DNA from: Nitrospirota bacterium
GTDB taxonomy: Bacteria > Nitrospirota > Thermodesulfovibrionia > Thermodesulfovibrionales > JdFR-85
NCBI GenBank assembly: GCA_035873375.1
Contig: JAYWMQ010000002.1
Span: 1 to 64,000, forward strand
Length of the DNA: 64,000 bases
Direction: 5' to 3'
Shown: positions 54,940 through 63,845 of the stretch, piece by piece
Layout: each line of letters begins with the position of its first letter
Numbering within the stretch: position 1 is the first letter of the stretch
Program-made: the position numbers and the translations under genes
The notes under the pieces: generated by a model
What the model was told of the DNA's origin: nothing
What the model saw: the letters and a program-made list of their open reading frames with translations, nothing else
Database searches by the model: none

Positions 54940-54992
54940 TCAGCCCTCCCCGGGTTTCATATTTTATGGATTCAGTAACATTATACCTAAGA

Positions 54993-55145
54993 TGCCCCTT
55001 TTTTTAATACAACCCTCGTTGCTTTATCAGTATAACAATATCCAGTCAAAGATTCCAGTTTCTTGCATACCATGTGTCAAGAGAGGTGTTGCTCCTGCCG
55101 CTTACCTGCCATGGACCTGTTATGCCGGGCAGAACACTCGGAAAT
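54993..55145 (-). pseudogene. 3' remnant of a duplicated sugar-1-phosphate transferase gene
   Basis: Minus-strand reading gives WYARNWNLWLDIVIL, nearly the same as the last residues of the intact gene at 57059-58501. The DNA matches 57075-57240 with a deletion of about 20 bases around 55081 that breaks the frame. The rest of the gene is missing. Confidence 0.8.
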
Positions 55146-55224
55146 ACCTCGCCTGATTCTTTAAGTGAAATCCCTTTCATGAGATATAGTTATACGATGA
55201 AAAAGGGGTAGCTTTGTCAAAGAC

Positions 55225-55253
55225 TTGAAATAATGTCACGTTCTCCATATAAT
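55225..55253 (+). promoter_or_regulatory. Duplicate of the comM promoter
   Basis: TTGAAA (55225-55230), 17 bases, TATAAT (55248-55253), then 7 bases to the ATG of the comM fragment. Identical in layout to 58586-58614. Confidence 0.75.
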
Positions 55254-55260
55254 TAACAAC

Positions 55261-55452
55261 ATGTTTTTCATGCTTTTGAGTGCTACATTCATTGGTGTTG
55301 AGGCACATCCTGTTGAGGTGGAAGTGGATATTACCTCAACAGGTCTGCCACACTTCTCCCTGATGGGACTTCCTGACACGGCGATCAAGGAGATGAGGGC
55401 AGCTCTGAAGAATGCAGGTTTTGTCTTTACATTAAAAACCCCTATTTCCTAA
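55261..55452 (+). pseudogene. comM 5' fragment (decayed duplicate)
   Basis: Reads [25 protein letters not shown] and [17 protein letters not shown] then [14 protein letters not shown], i.e. the first 60 or so residues of ComM. Relative to the intact gene, the codons for SRDRV are deleted in frame (KE-MRAALKN versus [13 protein letters not shown]), and the frame ends after 63 codons. It retains the promoter. Not functional as an ATPase. Confidence 0.85.
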
Positions 55453-55482
55453 AGATGTCGTATAAAAACAAGGACAGAGAAG

Positions 55483-56946
55483 ATGGCGGAATTTCTGAGT
55501 CTTAAGACTGACACCCATAAGGACAAGATTATAGTCCTGGCTTTATGGATCCTTCTGGTCATGTTGCCAAGGCCATGGATGGGAGATTTGCGAAGTGACC
55601 CTCTTACCTATGCGAGCATAGCAAAGGATATGGTTGAGAATAACAACTGGTTTTCTCCCATGCTTGATGGACAGCCATATCTTAATAAACCACCGTTATA
55701 TTTCTGGTTAGTTTCCGTTTCTTTTAAAGTCTTTGGCACAAACTTCTATGCCACAAAGATACCGTCTCTTTTCTTTGCCGTTATCAGTGTGTTTTTTCTT
55801 TACTGGATTGTCTACAGATGGTTCAAGGACCGTGATATAGCATTCTTTACAGCTTTCAGCTTTGAGACAACCCGCTGGATAGTTAGAAACTTCACAACAA
55901 ATCGACCCGAAAGTCTCCTTGTTTTCTCAATACTTCTTGGATGTTATGCTTTAATTCTTATTAATGAGAAAGACAGAAAAGGCCCGTATCTCTTTGGAAT
56001 TTCTTTTGCAATTGGTTTTATGACAAAGCTTTTTTTTGCTCTCTTTCTTCCTGCTATCGTCCTGATGTATGGTCTAACCACTAAAAAGATCTATGACTGG
56101 CTTAAATGGTCACACGTATACTTTGGTGCTCTATTAGGCATTATTCTCTCATCCATCTGGTTTATCTATTTTGAGACCAAACACCCTGGTTATATGAAAT
56201 ATCTTTTTAATCAACAAACGTTACAAAGATTTACAGGTGGTCTTGATGTAAACAAAGACCCTCTAATGTACCTGAAGGAGATGATTAAATATTATCATCC
56301 CTGGTTAATATTCTTTATAATCGGGATACCCGTGTTATTGAAAAAGCTGAAGGAAGAATATTACTGGTTTGTTTTTCTGGCTATCCTGATAATGTTTGTA
56401 CCCCTTCAGCTGTCAAAAGGAAAGGCATCACGGTATTTGATAATGGTTACACCTTTTCTTTCAGTAATTGTATCCATTGGTATCCTTCGCTTCAGCAAAG
56501 TCAAGAATTTCTTTAAAGGATTTGCAGTTTATACCACATTGCCACTCTTTATTTTTTTCTGGCTCACTCCTGTACGGGTAAATCCAGAAAAATTTCATGT
56601 CATTCATCTGGCAGAGAGGATAAGCAAGGGAACAAATGTGGATTATACTAATCCCTTAGCTTTTCTGAAATCAGGAAGGGCAGTAAAGGAAGGAAAGTTA
56701 CAGTTTGTGGAATGGACCCCTTTTGAAACTGAACTTGAATACCGCCTTGCCTACTACTTTTACTTATCCGACTCTTTTGAACATTGGAGTAACACGAGGT
56801 TCTTAAAATGGACTGAGGAAGGCAAAACGCCAATTCTATTGTTGACCCACCCATCTGCTTTAAAAGAGTTGCCCGATGAGACAGTTAGATGGGTTGAGAT
56901 CGATGCAGATAGGTATCATGTCCTTTTGACAGGGGTCAGGAAATGA
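55483..56946 (+). CDS. Membrane glycosyltransferase, GT83/ArnT-like (PMT_2)
   Basis: 487 residues with about 10-12 membrane helices. The first periplasmic loop has GDLRSDPLTYASIAKDMVENNNW and MLDGQPYLNKPPLYFWLV. The acidic residue near the start and YLNKPPLYFW are the signature of ArnT-like enzymes that use polyprenyl-phosphate sugars to decorate lipid A or other envelope glycans. The soluble C-terminal domain follows the last helix. It lies between the decayed comM duplicate and the intact sugar-transferase gene, so it may have been inserted between the duplicates. Confidence 0.87.
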   Translation: MAEFLSLKTDTHKDKIIVLALWILLVMLPRPWMGDLRSDPLTYASIAKDMVENNNWFSPMLDGQPYLNKPPLYFWLVSVSFKVFGTNFYATKIPSLFFAVISVFFLYWIVYRWFKDRDIAFFTAFSFETTRWIVRNFTTNRPESLLVFSILLGCYALILINEKDRKGPYLFGISFAIGFMTKLFFALFLPAIVLMYGLTTKKIYDWLKWSHVYFGALLGIILSSIWFIYFETKHPGYMKYLFNQQTLQRFTGGLDVNKDPLMYLKEMIKYYHPWLIFFIIGIPVLLKKLKEEYYWFVFLAILIMFVPLQLSKGKASRYLIMVTPFLSVIVSIGILRFSKVKNFFKGFAVYTTLPLFIFFWLTPVRVNPEKFHVIHLAERISKGTNVDYTNPLAFLKSGRAVKEGKLQFVEWTPFETELEYRLAYYFYLSDSFEHWSNTRFLKWTEEGKTPILLLTHPSALKELPDETVRWVEIDADRYHVLLTGVRK

Positions 56947-57058
56947 AGGCCTCTACAATTATCCGTACCTGTAACCAGACTTGCAGGAATTCTGACAACC
57001 ATATTGTCTCTGGTTCCGGCTCATACGTTTCGGCAACAGTATATATGCCTGCTATATA

Positions 57059-58501
57059 CTAAGACGCTCCTTCTTTTTTTAATACAACCCTTGTTGTTTT
57101 TATCAGTATAACAATATCCAGCCAGAGATTCCAGTTTCTTACATACCATGTGTCAAGGGATACACGGTATTTATAAGAAGTGTTGCTCCTGCCGCTTACC
57201 TGCCATAGTCCTGTTATGCCGGGCGGTACGCTATAGTAGAACTCGGCGTTTTCTTTATAGTATTTTTCAATCTCTTCCTGAACAACAGGTCTTGGTCCCA
57301 CAAGGCTCATCTCTCCCTTCAATACATTGAATATCTGCGGGAGTTCATCGAGAGAGGTCTTTCTGAGAAAATTACCAAGCCCTGTTACCCTCGGATCGTT
57401 CCTGAGTTTCCAGTATTCCTTCCACTCAGCCCTTGCGACTGAGTCAGTTTCAAGGATATGCCTCAATCGTTCCTCTGCATCCTGATACATTGTCCTGAAT
57501 TTATAACACATGAAAGGCCTGCCACTTCTACCTATCCTCTCCTGTTTAAATATGGCAGGCCCTTTTGATGTTATTCTTATGAGTATTGAGATAATCAGGA
57601 CTGGGATTATAAGGAGCAAAAAGAGTATACCCCCGGCAGTATAGTCAAAAAGCCTTTTTGCTATGTAATTAAACGGCCTTGCAAGGTTATTCTTTATCTC
57701 GATTACAATGGTCTGCTCATTAAAGAAATGCCTCAATTCCGTACCAAGCACTGCAATCCCTGATATGTCCGGGATGTAAAGGGTATTTTCCACCTTATGC
57801 TGAATGGCGTTTATAATCCTCACAAGCCTTTCCTTGTCGAGCTCGGGCTTGGCTATCACGATGTCATGGATTACTCCCCTTTTTATGTACCTGTCTATTT
57901 TGTCTATGTATCGGTGTATTCTCACGCCGTCTATATCTCTCCGGCCGTTAGGTTCTTCATCAATAAAGCCGGCCACGTCATAGCCGAGGTTGGGTTCATT
58001 CCTGAGTGCGGCAAGGGCGAGTCTCCCTGCCTCGCCGGTGCCCAATATCAGCACCTTTCTCTTCATAAGACCAAAAGAGTACAGGAGTCTCTTTATGCTG
58101 GTTCTTATGAGGGGGAAGAGCAGAAGCGACAGCAGCGACATGGTCAAAAGCAGTATCCTTGAGAATGCTGCTCCCTGTTTTCCGATAAAAAGGATAGTAA
58201 AGATCGTGAGTGAAGCAAAAAGGGTGCACTTTGAGAGAAGCTTGGCCTCATCCCAGAAGGCAAACCTTTTTGAGTATGCACCTTCATATGCGAGTATGAA
58301 GAACCATATCGGAAAGATCCAGTAATACATGCCTATCCTGTATTCAAATGGCGGCACATTATGAAATACGAGGGGAATGATGTTTTCTCTTATAAAAGCC
58401 GAGAAATAGAAAAACACTGATAGTGTAAGAATATCAGAACTCAATAGCAGAAAAACACCTATTCTGTTCTTCATCTTGGGATTAAATACCCTGATTTTCA
58501 C
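57059..58501 (-). CDS. Undecaprenyl-phosphate sugar-1-phosphate transferase (WbaP/WcaJ type)
   Basis: 480 residues. An N-terminal four-helix membrane part, a CoA-binding-like domain (VLILGTGEAGRLALAALRNEPN) and the C-terminal bacterial sugar-transferase domain: AKRLFDYTAGGILFLLLIIPVL, KQERIGRSGRPF, FRTMYQDAE, LRKTSLDELPQIFNVLKGEMSLVGPRP and GITGLWQVSGRS. Starts the repeat unit on the lipid carrier at the inner membrane. Divergent from comM with a 120-base spacer; a decayed 3' copy lies at 54993-55145. Confidence 0.94.
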   Translation of the reverse strand: MKIRVFNPKMKNRIGVFLLLSSDILTLSVFFYFSAFIRENIIPLVFHNVPPFEYRIGMYYWIFPIWFFILAYEGAYSKRFAFWDEAKLLSKCTLFASLTIFTILFIGKQGAAFSRILLLTMSLLSLLLFPLIRTSIKRLLYSFGLMKRKVLILGTGEAGRLALAALRNEPNLGYDVAGFIDEEPNGRRDIDGVRIHRYIDKIDRYIKRGVIHDIVIAKPELDKERLVRIINAIQHKVENTLYIPDISGIAVLGTELRHFFNEQTIVIEIKNNLARPFNYIAKRLFDYTAGGILFLLLIIPVLIISILIRITSKGPAIFKQERIGRSGRPFMCYKFRTMYQDAEERLRHILETDSVARAEWKEYWKLRNDPRVTGLGNFLRKTSLDELPQIFNVLKGEMSLVGPRPVVQEEIEKYYKENAEFYYSVPPGITGLWQVSGRSNTSYKYRVSLDTWYVRNWNLWLDIVILIKTTRVVLKKEGAS

Positions 58502-58585
58502 CAGCCCTCCGGTTAAGACGTTTAAAGTATAGTAATAAACATCTGAGTTTTATATTATGAAAAAGGGGGTGGATTCGTCAAAGAC

Positions 58586-58614
58586 TTGAAATAATGTCAC
58601 GTTCTCCATATAAT
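58586..58614 (+). promoter_or_regulatory. comM promoter, predicted leaderless start
   Basis: TTGAAA (58586-58591), exactly 17 bases, TATAAT (58609-58614). Only 7 bases separate the -10 box from the comM ATG at 58622, so transcription should start at or next to the A of the ATG. No Shine-Dalgarno lies upstream. Confidence 0.8.
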
Positions 58615-58621
58615 TAAAAAC

Positions 58622-60154
58622 ATGCTTTCCAGACTCCTGAGCGCTACTCTTATTGGTATCGAGGCACATCCTGTTGAGGTGGAAGTGGATATTACCTCAA
58701 AAGGGCTTCCTCATTTCTCCCTGGTTGGACTTCCCGATACAGCGGTCAAGGAGAGTCGGGACCGTGTGAGGGCAGCACTGAAGAACACGGGTTTTGTCTT
58801 TCCATTGAAACAGATTACTGTGAATCTTGCACCTGCTGACCTGAAAAAAGAAGGTTCCTCCTTTGATCTCTCCATTGCACTCGGGGTCCTTGCCTCCGAA
58901 GGAGTTTTTGCCTCAGAATCCCTGAAGGGCTACATGGTGACAGGGGAGCTCTCTCTTGACGGAAGGCTCAAACCCGTAAGGGGCGCCCTGTCAATGGCCA
59001 TAAAATCAAGGGATATGGGGCTTAAAGGGATTATCTTGCCGGAGGAGAATGCCCCGGAGGCTGCAGTGGTAGACGGGTTTCCAGCGTATGGAATGAGTAG
59101 TGTCACTGAGGTCATAGAATTTTTGAAGGGGGATATCTCTGTAGATCCATACTTGACAGACATTAAAGAAGTTTTGAATATAGCCTCGCAGTATGAGGAG
59201 GACTTTGCTGAGGTCAGGGGGCAGGAGCATGCAAAGAGGGCAACGGAGGTTGCTGCATCCGGAGGACATAACATTCTCATGATAGGGCCTCCCGGGTCAG
59301 GAAAGACCATGCTGGCAAAGCGCCTTCCGACCATACTTCCGGGGATGACGTTTGAAGAGGCACTCGGGGCTACCAGGATCCATAGTGTTGCCGGCACCCT
59401 TAACTCTGGACAGTCCCTGCTTGCGACCAGGCCCTTCAGGTCTCCTCACCATACCATATCAGACGTGGCCCTTATAGGCGGCGGGCAATTTCCAAGGCCT
59501 GGAGAGGTATCGCTTGCACATAACGGCATACTCTTTCTTGATGAACTGCCCGAGTTCAAGAGAAACGTACTTGAGGTCCTGAGGCAGCCACTCGAGAATG
59601 CAGAGGTGACCGTGTCAAGGGCTGCTGCCACTGTTACATATCCGGCAGGGTTTATGCTGGTTGCCGCCATGAACCCCTGTCCCTGCGGTTACATTGGGGA
59701 TGCAAAGCACCAGTGTACATGCACTCCCGGGCAGATACACAGGTACAGGACAAAGGTGTCGGGCCCGTTGCTTGATCGTATAGACATCCATATAGAGGTG
59801 CCTGCAGTTCATTATAAAGATCTGTCCTCCAGCCATAAGGAAGAGAGTTCTGCAGAGATAAGGAAGAGGGTTGTAAAGGCAAGGGAGATTCAGCAGGAAC
59901 GATTCAGGGAGGAGAGGATATACTGTAACGGACAGATGAAGACCAGGCATATCAAGAAATACTGTGTTGTGACGAAAGATGCACAGGATATACTGGAGGC
60001 CGCCATGCAGAGACTCGGCCTCAGTGCAAGGGCATATTCGAGGATACTGAAGGTGTCACGCAGTATTGCGGACCTTGAAGGGAGCAGTGATATCCATTCT
60101 CACCATATATCAGAGGCCATCCAGTACAGGACACTGGATAGAGGGGTATACTGA
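58622..60154 (+). CDS. comM: YifB/ComM family Mg-chelatase-like AAA+ ATPase
   Basis: 510 residues. N-terminal Lon-protease-like fold domain ([34 protein letters not shown]), AAA+ domain ([15 protein letters not shown] Walker [12 protein letters not shown] Walker B), a zinc-like insertion [15 protein letters not shown] and the C-terminal MgChlI_C domain ([21 protein letters not shown]). A hexameric helicase that helps branch migration in natural transformation. It has a consensus promoter with 7 bases to the ATG and probably makes a leaderless mRNA. Confidence 0.94.
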   Translation: MLSRLLSATLIGIEAHPVEVEVDITSKGLPHFSLVGLPDTAVKESRDRVRAALKNTGFVFPLKQITVNLAPADLKKEGSSFDLSIALGVLASEGVFASESLKGYMVTGELSLDGRLKPVRGALSMAIKSRDMGLKGIILPEENAPEAAVVDGFPAYGMSSVTEVIEFLKGDISVDPYLTDIKEVLNIASQYEEDFAEVRGQEHAKRATEVAASGGHNILMIGPPGSGKTMLAKRLPTILPGMTFEEALGATRIHSVAGTLNSGQSLLATRPFRSPHHTISDVALIGGGQFPRPGEVSLAHNGILFLDELPEFKRNVLEVLRQPLENAEVTVSRAAATVTYPAGFMLVAAMNPCPCGYIGDAKHQCTCTPGQIHRYRTKVSGPLLDRIDIHIEVPAVHYKDLSSSHKEESSAEIRKRVVKAREIQQERFREERIYCNGQMKTRHIKKYCVVTKDAQDILEAAMQRLGLSARAYSRILKVSRSIADLEGSSDIHSHHISEAIQYRTLDRGVY

Positions 60155-60317
60155 ATCCCCCCAAAGTACTGAATAAAATAATATTCTGCTATATCCGTTT
60201 TGAGACGATTAATAATACCGTCTATTGATTTACCAGTTATCCGCAAAAACAAACCCTCCATTTAACCAAAAAGACCACCAAGGAGCACTTTCTTAAAAAA
60301 ATTTAATCTTCTTTTAC

Positions 60318-60346
60318 TTGACAAACCTAAAATTTGGGAATATAAT
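60318..60346 (+). promoter_or_regulatory. Perfect consensus promoter of the DUF6502 locus, leaderless geometry
   Basis: TTGACA (60318-60323), exactly 17 bases, TATAAT (60341-60346), then 7 bases to the ATG at 60354. The -35 box itself supplies an in-frame TTG that could be mistaken for a start codon. Confidence 0.88.
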
Positions 60347-60353
60347 ACCAAAT

Positions 60354-61154
60354 ATGGACAACGTAAAGCGGATAATAGCCTCAACACTGATAAAATTACT
60401 GAGGCCACTCATGCGTGTTCTTTTAAAAAACAACATTCCATATGGTACTTTTGCTGATATTGCCAAGTGGGTTTATGTTGACGTTGCCTCAGAGGACTTT
60501 GGTGTGCCGGGCAGAAAACAGACCATATCACGTATCTCCACCATTACCGGCCTCTCCCGCAAGGAAGTTAAGAAGATGAAAGAGATTGAGGCACCATATG
60601 ACCTGGGGGCTGCGGAGCGTTACAACCGGGCAGCCAGGGTGATAAGCGGATGGATTAAGGATCCCCGTTTTCTTGATGGCAGGGGAATGCCTGTTCAGCT
60701 TCCTTTTGAGGGCAATGAAAAAAGCTTTTCTCTCCTTGTCAGGGCTTACAGTGGGGATGTCCCCCCAAGGGCAATCCTTGATGAAATGCTCAGGGCCGGA
60801 GTTGTGGAGATGAACGACAGGAGAGTGAAATTATTAAACAGGGGTTATATAGTGAGAAAGGGAGAAGTGGAAAAATTCGGCATTATGGGCAGGGATGTCA
60901 GCGAGCTCATCTCCACTATACATCACAATATTGCAAGTGATCCCGAAGATGCATTTTTTCAGAGAAAGGTCTCGTATGACAATATTCCCGTTGAGATATA
61001 CCCTGAGGTCAGAAGCCGCATTTCAGATATGGCGGCTGAGTTTGTCGAGTCAATGGACAGGGTGATCTCACAGTACGACAGGGATATGAATCCATCTGTT
61101 CAGGGTACAGGACGTAAAAAGTTAGGGTTAGGCGCATTTTATTTTGAAGAATAA
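60354..61154 (+). CDS. DUF6502-type protein
   Basis: 266 residues from ATG 60354. A soluble, helix-rich protein: VLLKNNIPYGTFADIAKWVYVDVA, then a winged-helix-like stretch QTISRISTITGLSRKEVKKM and, later, a second compact domain (RAYSGDVPPRAILDEMLRAGVV). The helix-turn-helix-like TGLSRKEV suggests DNA binding, but this is inference. Homologues, as I recall, sit beside DUF5666 proteins, as here. It has the best promoter in the window and overlaps or nearly touches the next gene. Role unknown; regulator of the two lipoproteins is a fair guess. Confidence 0.7.
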   Translation: MDNVKRIIASTLIKLLRPLMRVLLKNNIPYGTFADIAKWVYVDVASEDFGVPGRKQTISRISTITGLSRKEVKKMKEIEAPYDLGAAERYNRAARVISGWIKDPRFLDGRGMPVQLPFEGNEKSFSLLVRAYSGDVPPRAILDEMLRAGVVEMNDRRVKLLNRGYIVRKGEVEKFGIMGRDVSELISTIHHNIASDPEDAFFQRKVSYDNIPVEIYPEVRSRISDMAAEFVESMDRVISQYDRDMNPSVQGTGRKKLGLGAFYFEE

Positions 61155-61173
61155 AAACGGAGGGTTTTTCGGC

Positions 61174-62607
61174 ATGTTAAACATTGGATTGAAATCGGGC
61201 TGGAAGAGTTTGATGGTTGTTGTCCTGGCGCTGGGGCTGCTGGGCTCATGCAGCGGTGGCAGCGGAGGTGATATTGCCGGAGGCGGAATCAGTGGAACAG
61301 GGGTTTACAACGGTGTCATCACAGGGTTCGGCAGTGTCTTTGTCAACGGGGTGGAGTTCAATACTTCCGGGGCTGCAATAACCGCCAATGATGCCGTTGT
61401 TACGGAGGCCGACCTTGATGTGGGTATGAAGGTAAGGGTCGAGGCGAGCGGGACCAGTGCCCTGAACATCGCATTTGATCCAGAGGTGATAGGGCCGGTT
61501 CAGGCTATCGATACGGTGAATGATCAGATTGTTGTCATGGGACAGACTGTGCTGTTCCAGGGAACTACGATACTCAAGGGTTTCGGCAGCATCCTCGACC
61601 TTGTTGCAGGTGATACCGTGGTCGTGAGCGGCTTCTTTGACGCTGCCGGCAATATCAGGGCTGTCTTTATAGAACTGAAGCCCCTGACTTCAGGTGAGGA
61701 GGTCAAGGGTCTGGTATCAGCCTTTGATGCCGTTTCCCGCACGTTTGCGATAAACGGACTGTTCGTTGACTACAGTGGCGTGACTGATCCGCCGCAGTTT
61801 CAGAACGGTGATTTCGTTGAAGTCAAGGGTACCCTGTCAGCAGGTACGCTTGTTGCGTCATCTGTCGAAGTGGAGGACCCTGTTGGCGCAGCGCTTCCCG
61901 GCAATGAGATGGCTGTTGAGGGGATCGTGACATCACGCACCTCTGTGAACGATTTCGAGGTTAACGGCCTGCGGGTCTATACCAATGACTCGACAGTGTA
62001 TGAAAACGGCCTGCAGGGTGATGTAGCCGTCAATGTGCTGCTGGAGGTGGAGGGGACGGTTAACGATGCTGGTGTTCTCCTGGCTGAGAAGGTCGAGTTC
62101 CTCTCCCATGAGGAGACAGAAATCGGTATTGAAGGGGCCGTGGAGCAGGTGGACCCTCAGAACTCTACGGTCACTGTCTTTGGCATTGAGATTACCGTTA
62201 ACAGCAGTACTATATTCAACGACGAATCGGACCGGTCCTTTTCTTTTGATGGCATCCGGGTCGACGACCTCATCGAGGTCGATGGTTTTATTGACGATGG
62301 AGGCCGGGTCGTTGCGGTAAAGGTGGAGAGGATGGATCCGTCAGAGCCGGAGTACGGTCTGAGCGGGCCAGTCGATGCCGGGTCAGAGTCTGAGTCCACG
62401 GCGTCTTTCTCGATACTCGGAGTTAGTGTCGATGTCAGCGGTTCGGGAGTCACTTTTGAGGATGAGAACGACACATCTATTTTGATAAGCGATTTTTTTG
62501 TCTTGATCGATGACTCGAAGGACCCCGGAGATATTGTTGAGGTTAGCGGTGTCTATCAGAGTGGCGTTCTTGTTGCCGATGAGGTGGAGATAGAGAGGAT
62601 AAACTGA
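61174..62607 (+). CDS. Lipoprotein with about six DUF5666-like repeats
   Basis: 477 residues from ATG 61174 (GGAGGG upstream). Lipoprotein signal ending LGLLGSC, then a Gly/Ser spacer. The mature protein is a string of about six units of 60-70 residues, each with a GxV-start, an xVxGxxVxV strand, DLxxGDxVEVxG and a final AxxVE strand. Examples: GPVQAIDTVNDQIVVMGQTV, GDFVEVKGTLSAGTLVASSV, VDDLIEVDGFIDDGGRVVAV, GDIVEVSGVYQSGVLVADEV. Such units look like small OB-like beta barrels. Very acidic. Surface or periplasmic; ligand unknown. Repeats are divergent, so they are old. Confidence 0.75.
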   Translation: MLNIGLKSGWKSLMVVVLALGLLGSCSGGSGGDIAGGGISGTGVYNGVITGFGSVFVNGVEFNTSGAAITANDAVVTEADLDVGMKVRVEASGTSALNIAFDPEVIGPVQAIDTVNDQIVVMGQTVLFQGTTILKGFGSILDLVAGDTVVVSGFFDAAGNIRAVFIELKPLTSGEEVKGLVSAFDAVSRTFAINGLFVDYSGVTDPPQFQNGDFVEVKGTLSAGTLVASSVEVEDPVGAALPGNEMAVEGIVTSRTSVNDFEVNGLRVYTNDSTVYENGLQGDVAVNVLLEVEGTVNDAGVLLAEKVEFLSHEETEIGIEGAVEQVDPQNSTVTVFGIEITVNSSTIFNDESDRSFSFDGIRVDDLIEVDGFIDDGGRVVAVKVERMDPSEPEYGLSGPVDAGSESESTASFSILGVSVDVSGSGVTFEDENDTSILISDFFVLIDDSKDPGDIVEVSGVYQSGVLVADEVEIERIN

Positions 62608-62660
62608 CTTTGTCAGGTTACAGCAAAGAAGGATCATTTAATCGAAAGGAGGATAGAAAG

Positions 62661-63845
62661 ATGAAACGTTTAATGGTATCAAGGTTCAGGATGGTTGTTC
62701 TGGTAACGTTTTTGTTGGCCTTTGCAGGGTTCCTTTACTCGTGCGGAGGAGGCACTGAGACTGCCACGCGGACAGCCAGTGTCTACATTACCGATGATGT
62801 TACTGATGCTTATGATCAGGTCATTGTGACCATCTACAAGGTTGAGTTTGTGAGTGCAGTGGATAGTTCGGTAGTGACGGTCTTTGCGGCTCCCCAGGGT
62901 CTCACCTATGATCTTAGCGAGTTAAGCGGTGTGCTCGACAAGCTTGGAACACTGCCTGAGGGCAGCTACAGCAGTGTCCGTATCACCGTTGGTAAGGAGT
63001 TAATACTCGTTGACAATGCAGGCGTACAGGTATCTCCTAACCCCACCTTTGCTGAGAACGCATGGACCAACTGCAGTGCAGACGGCACATGTGTTATTGA
63101 CATCCCCGGGGCAGCCAATGTGGTGAGTACGGAGCGTGTGGTGATCGATTTCGACCTTAAGCAGTTCGTGTACGATCCTCTCACAAATACCGTGACGGCA
63201 AAGGTGGTGCTTGATGCCGACGGTTCCGACTACGACAACTACCAGGAGATAAAGGAAGACGACTATGAGCTTAAGGGGATTATCCAGGCCCTCACCCCCG
63301 GAGGGTTTGACCTGACCGTGTTAAAGGCAGAGGGCTTTATTCCTGACAGTAATTTAATTACCGTGTCAGCAGGGGATACTGTTCTGTTTACCTGTGATGA
63401 CGATGACGAGAGGGCGATATGCAGTATTTCGGACATCTCTGATCTGCAGGTCGGCATGAAGGTCGAGATAGACGGAACGTGGAACGGTACAGAGTTCGCA
63501 GCCACAAGGGTTGAGGTGGACGGTGACGATGATATCGTTGCAGCGGTATGTGATCTGCCTGACAGGAGTGTGACTGAATTCACAGGCCTGACTGTGCAGC
63601 CCGAGCTGGAGGCTGCGTCATACACCTTTGATTCTGATGTATACTCCTTAACGGTTTTAGGTGTGACCGTTCTCCTTACACAGGAGACGAGGATTGAGTA
63701 TGAAACAGCAGACACAGACCGGATTATATGTGCAGACCAGCTTCCTGTGACGGCCGGGGATATAGAGGTCGAGTATTACCAGGCACTGGACTCTTCAGGC
63801 GATTCAGTGAATGTTGCATACAAGGTTGAGTTTGAAGAAGATTAG
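62661..63845 (+). CDS. DUF4382 lipoprotein with C-terminal DUF5666-like units
   Basis: 394 residues from ATG 62661 (AAAGGAGG 8 bases upstream). Lipobox-like FLYSC. The N-terminal part (about 30-200) is DUF4382: ASVYITDDVTDAYDQVIVTI, VFAAPQGLTYDLSELSGVLD, LPEGSYSSVRITV. This is followed by two DUF5666-like units (YELKGIIQALTPGGFDLTV; LQVGMKVEIDGTWNG). Acidic and aspartate-rich. 53 bases after the previous gene, so co-transcribed. Probably part of the same envelope-exposed complex or polymer-binding set; no enzymatic motif seen. Confidence 0.75.
   Translation: MKRLMVSRFRMVVLVTFLLAFAGFLYSCGGGTETATRTASVYITDDVTDAYDQVIVTIYKVEFVSAVDSSVVTVFAAPQGLTYDLSELSGVLDKLGTLPEGSYSSVRITVGKELILVDNAGVQVSPNPTFAENAWTNCSADGTCVIDIPGAANVVSTERVVIDFDLKQFVYDPLTNTVTAKVVLDADGSDYDNYQEIKEDDYELKGIIQALTPGGFDLTVLKAEGFIPDSNLITVSAGDTVLFTCDDDDERAICSISDISDLQVGMKVEIDGTWNGTEFAATRVEVDGDDDIVAAVCDLPDRSVTEFTGLTVQPELEAASYTFDSDVYSLTVLGVTVLLTQETRIEYETADTDRIICADQLPVTAGDIEVEYYQALDSSGDSVNVAYKVEFEED

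Noticed and set aside
60318-60353. TTG at 60318 as the start of the DUF6502 protein
   Set aside because: That TTG is the first half of a perfect -35 TTGACA box; the ATG at 60354 sits just after the -10 box.
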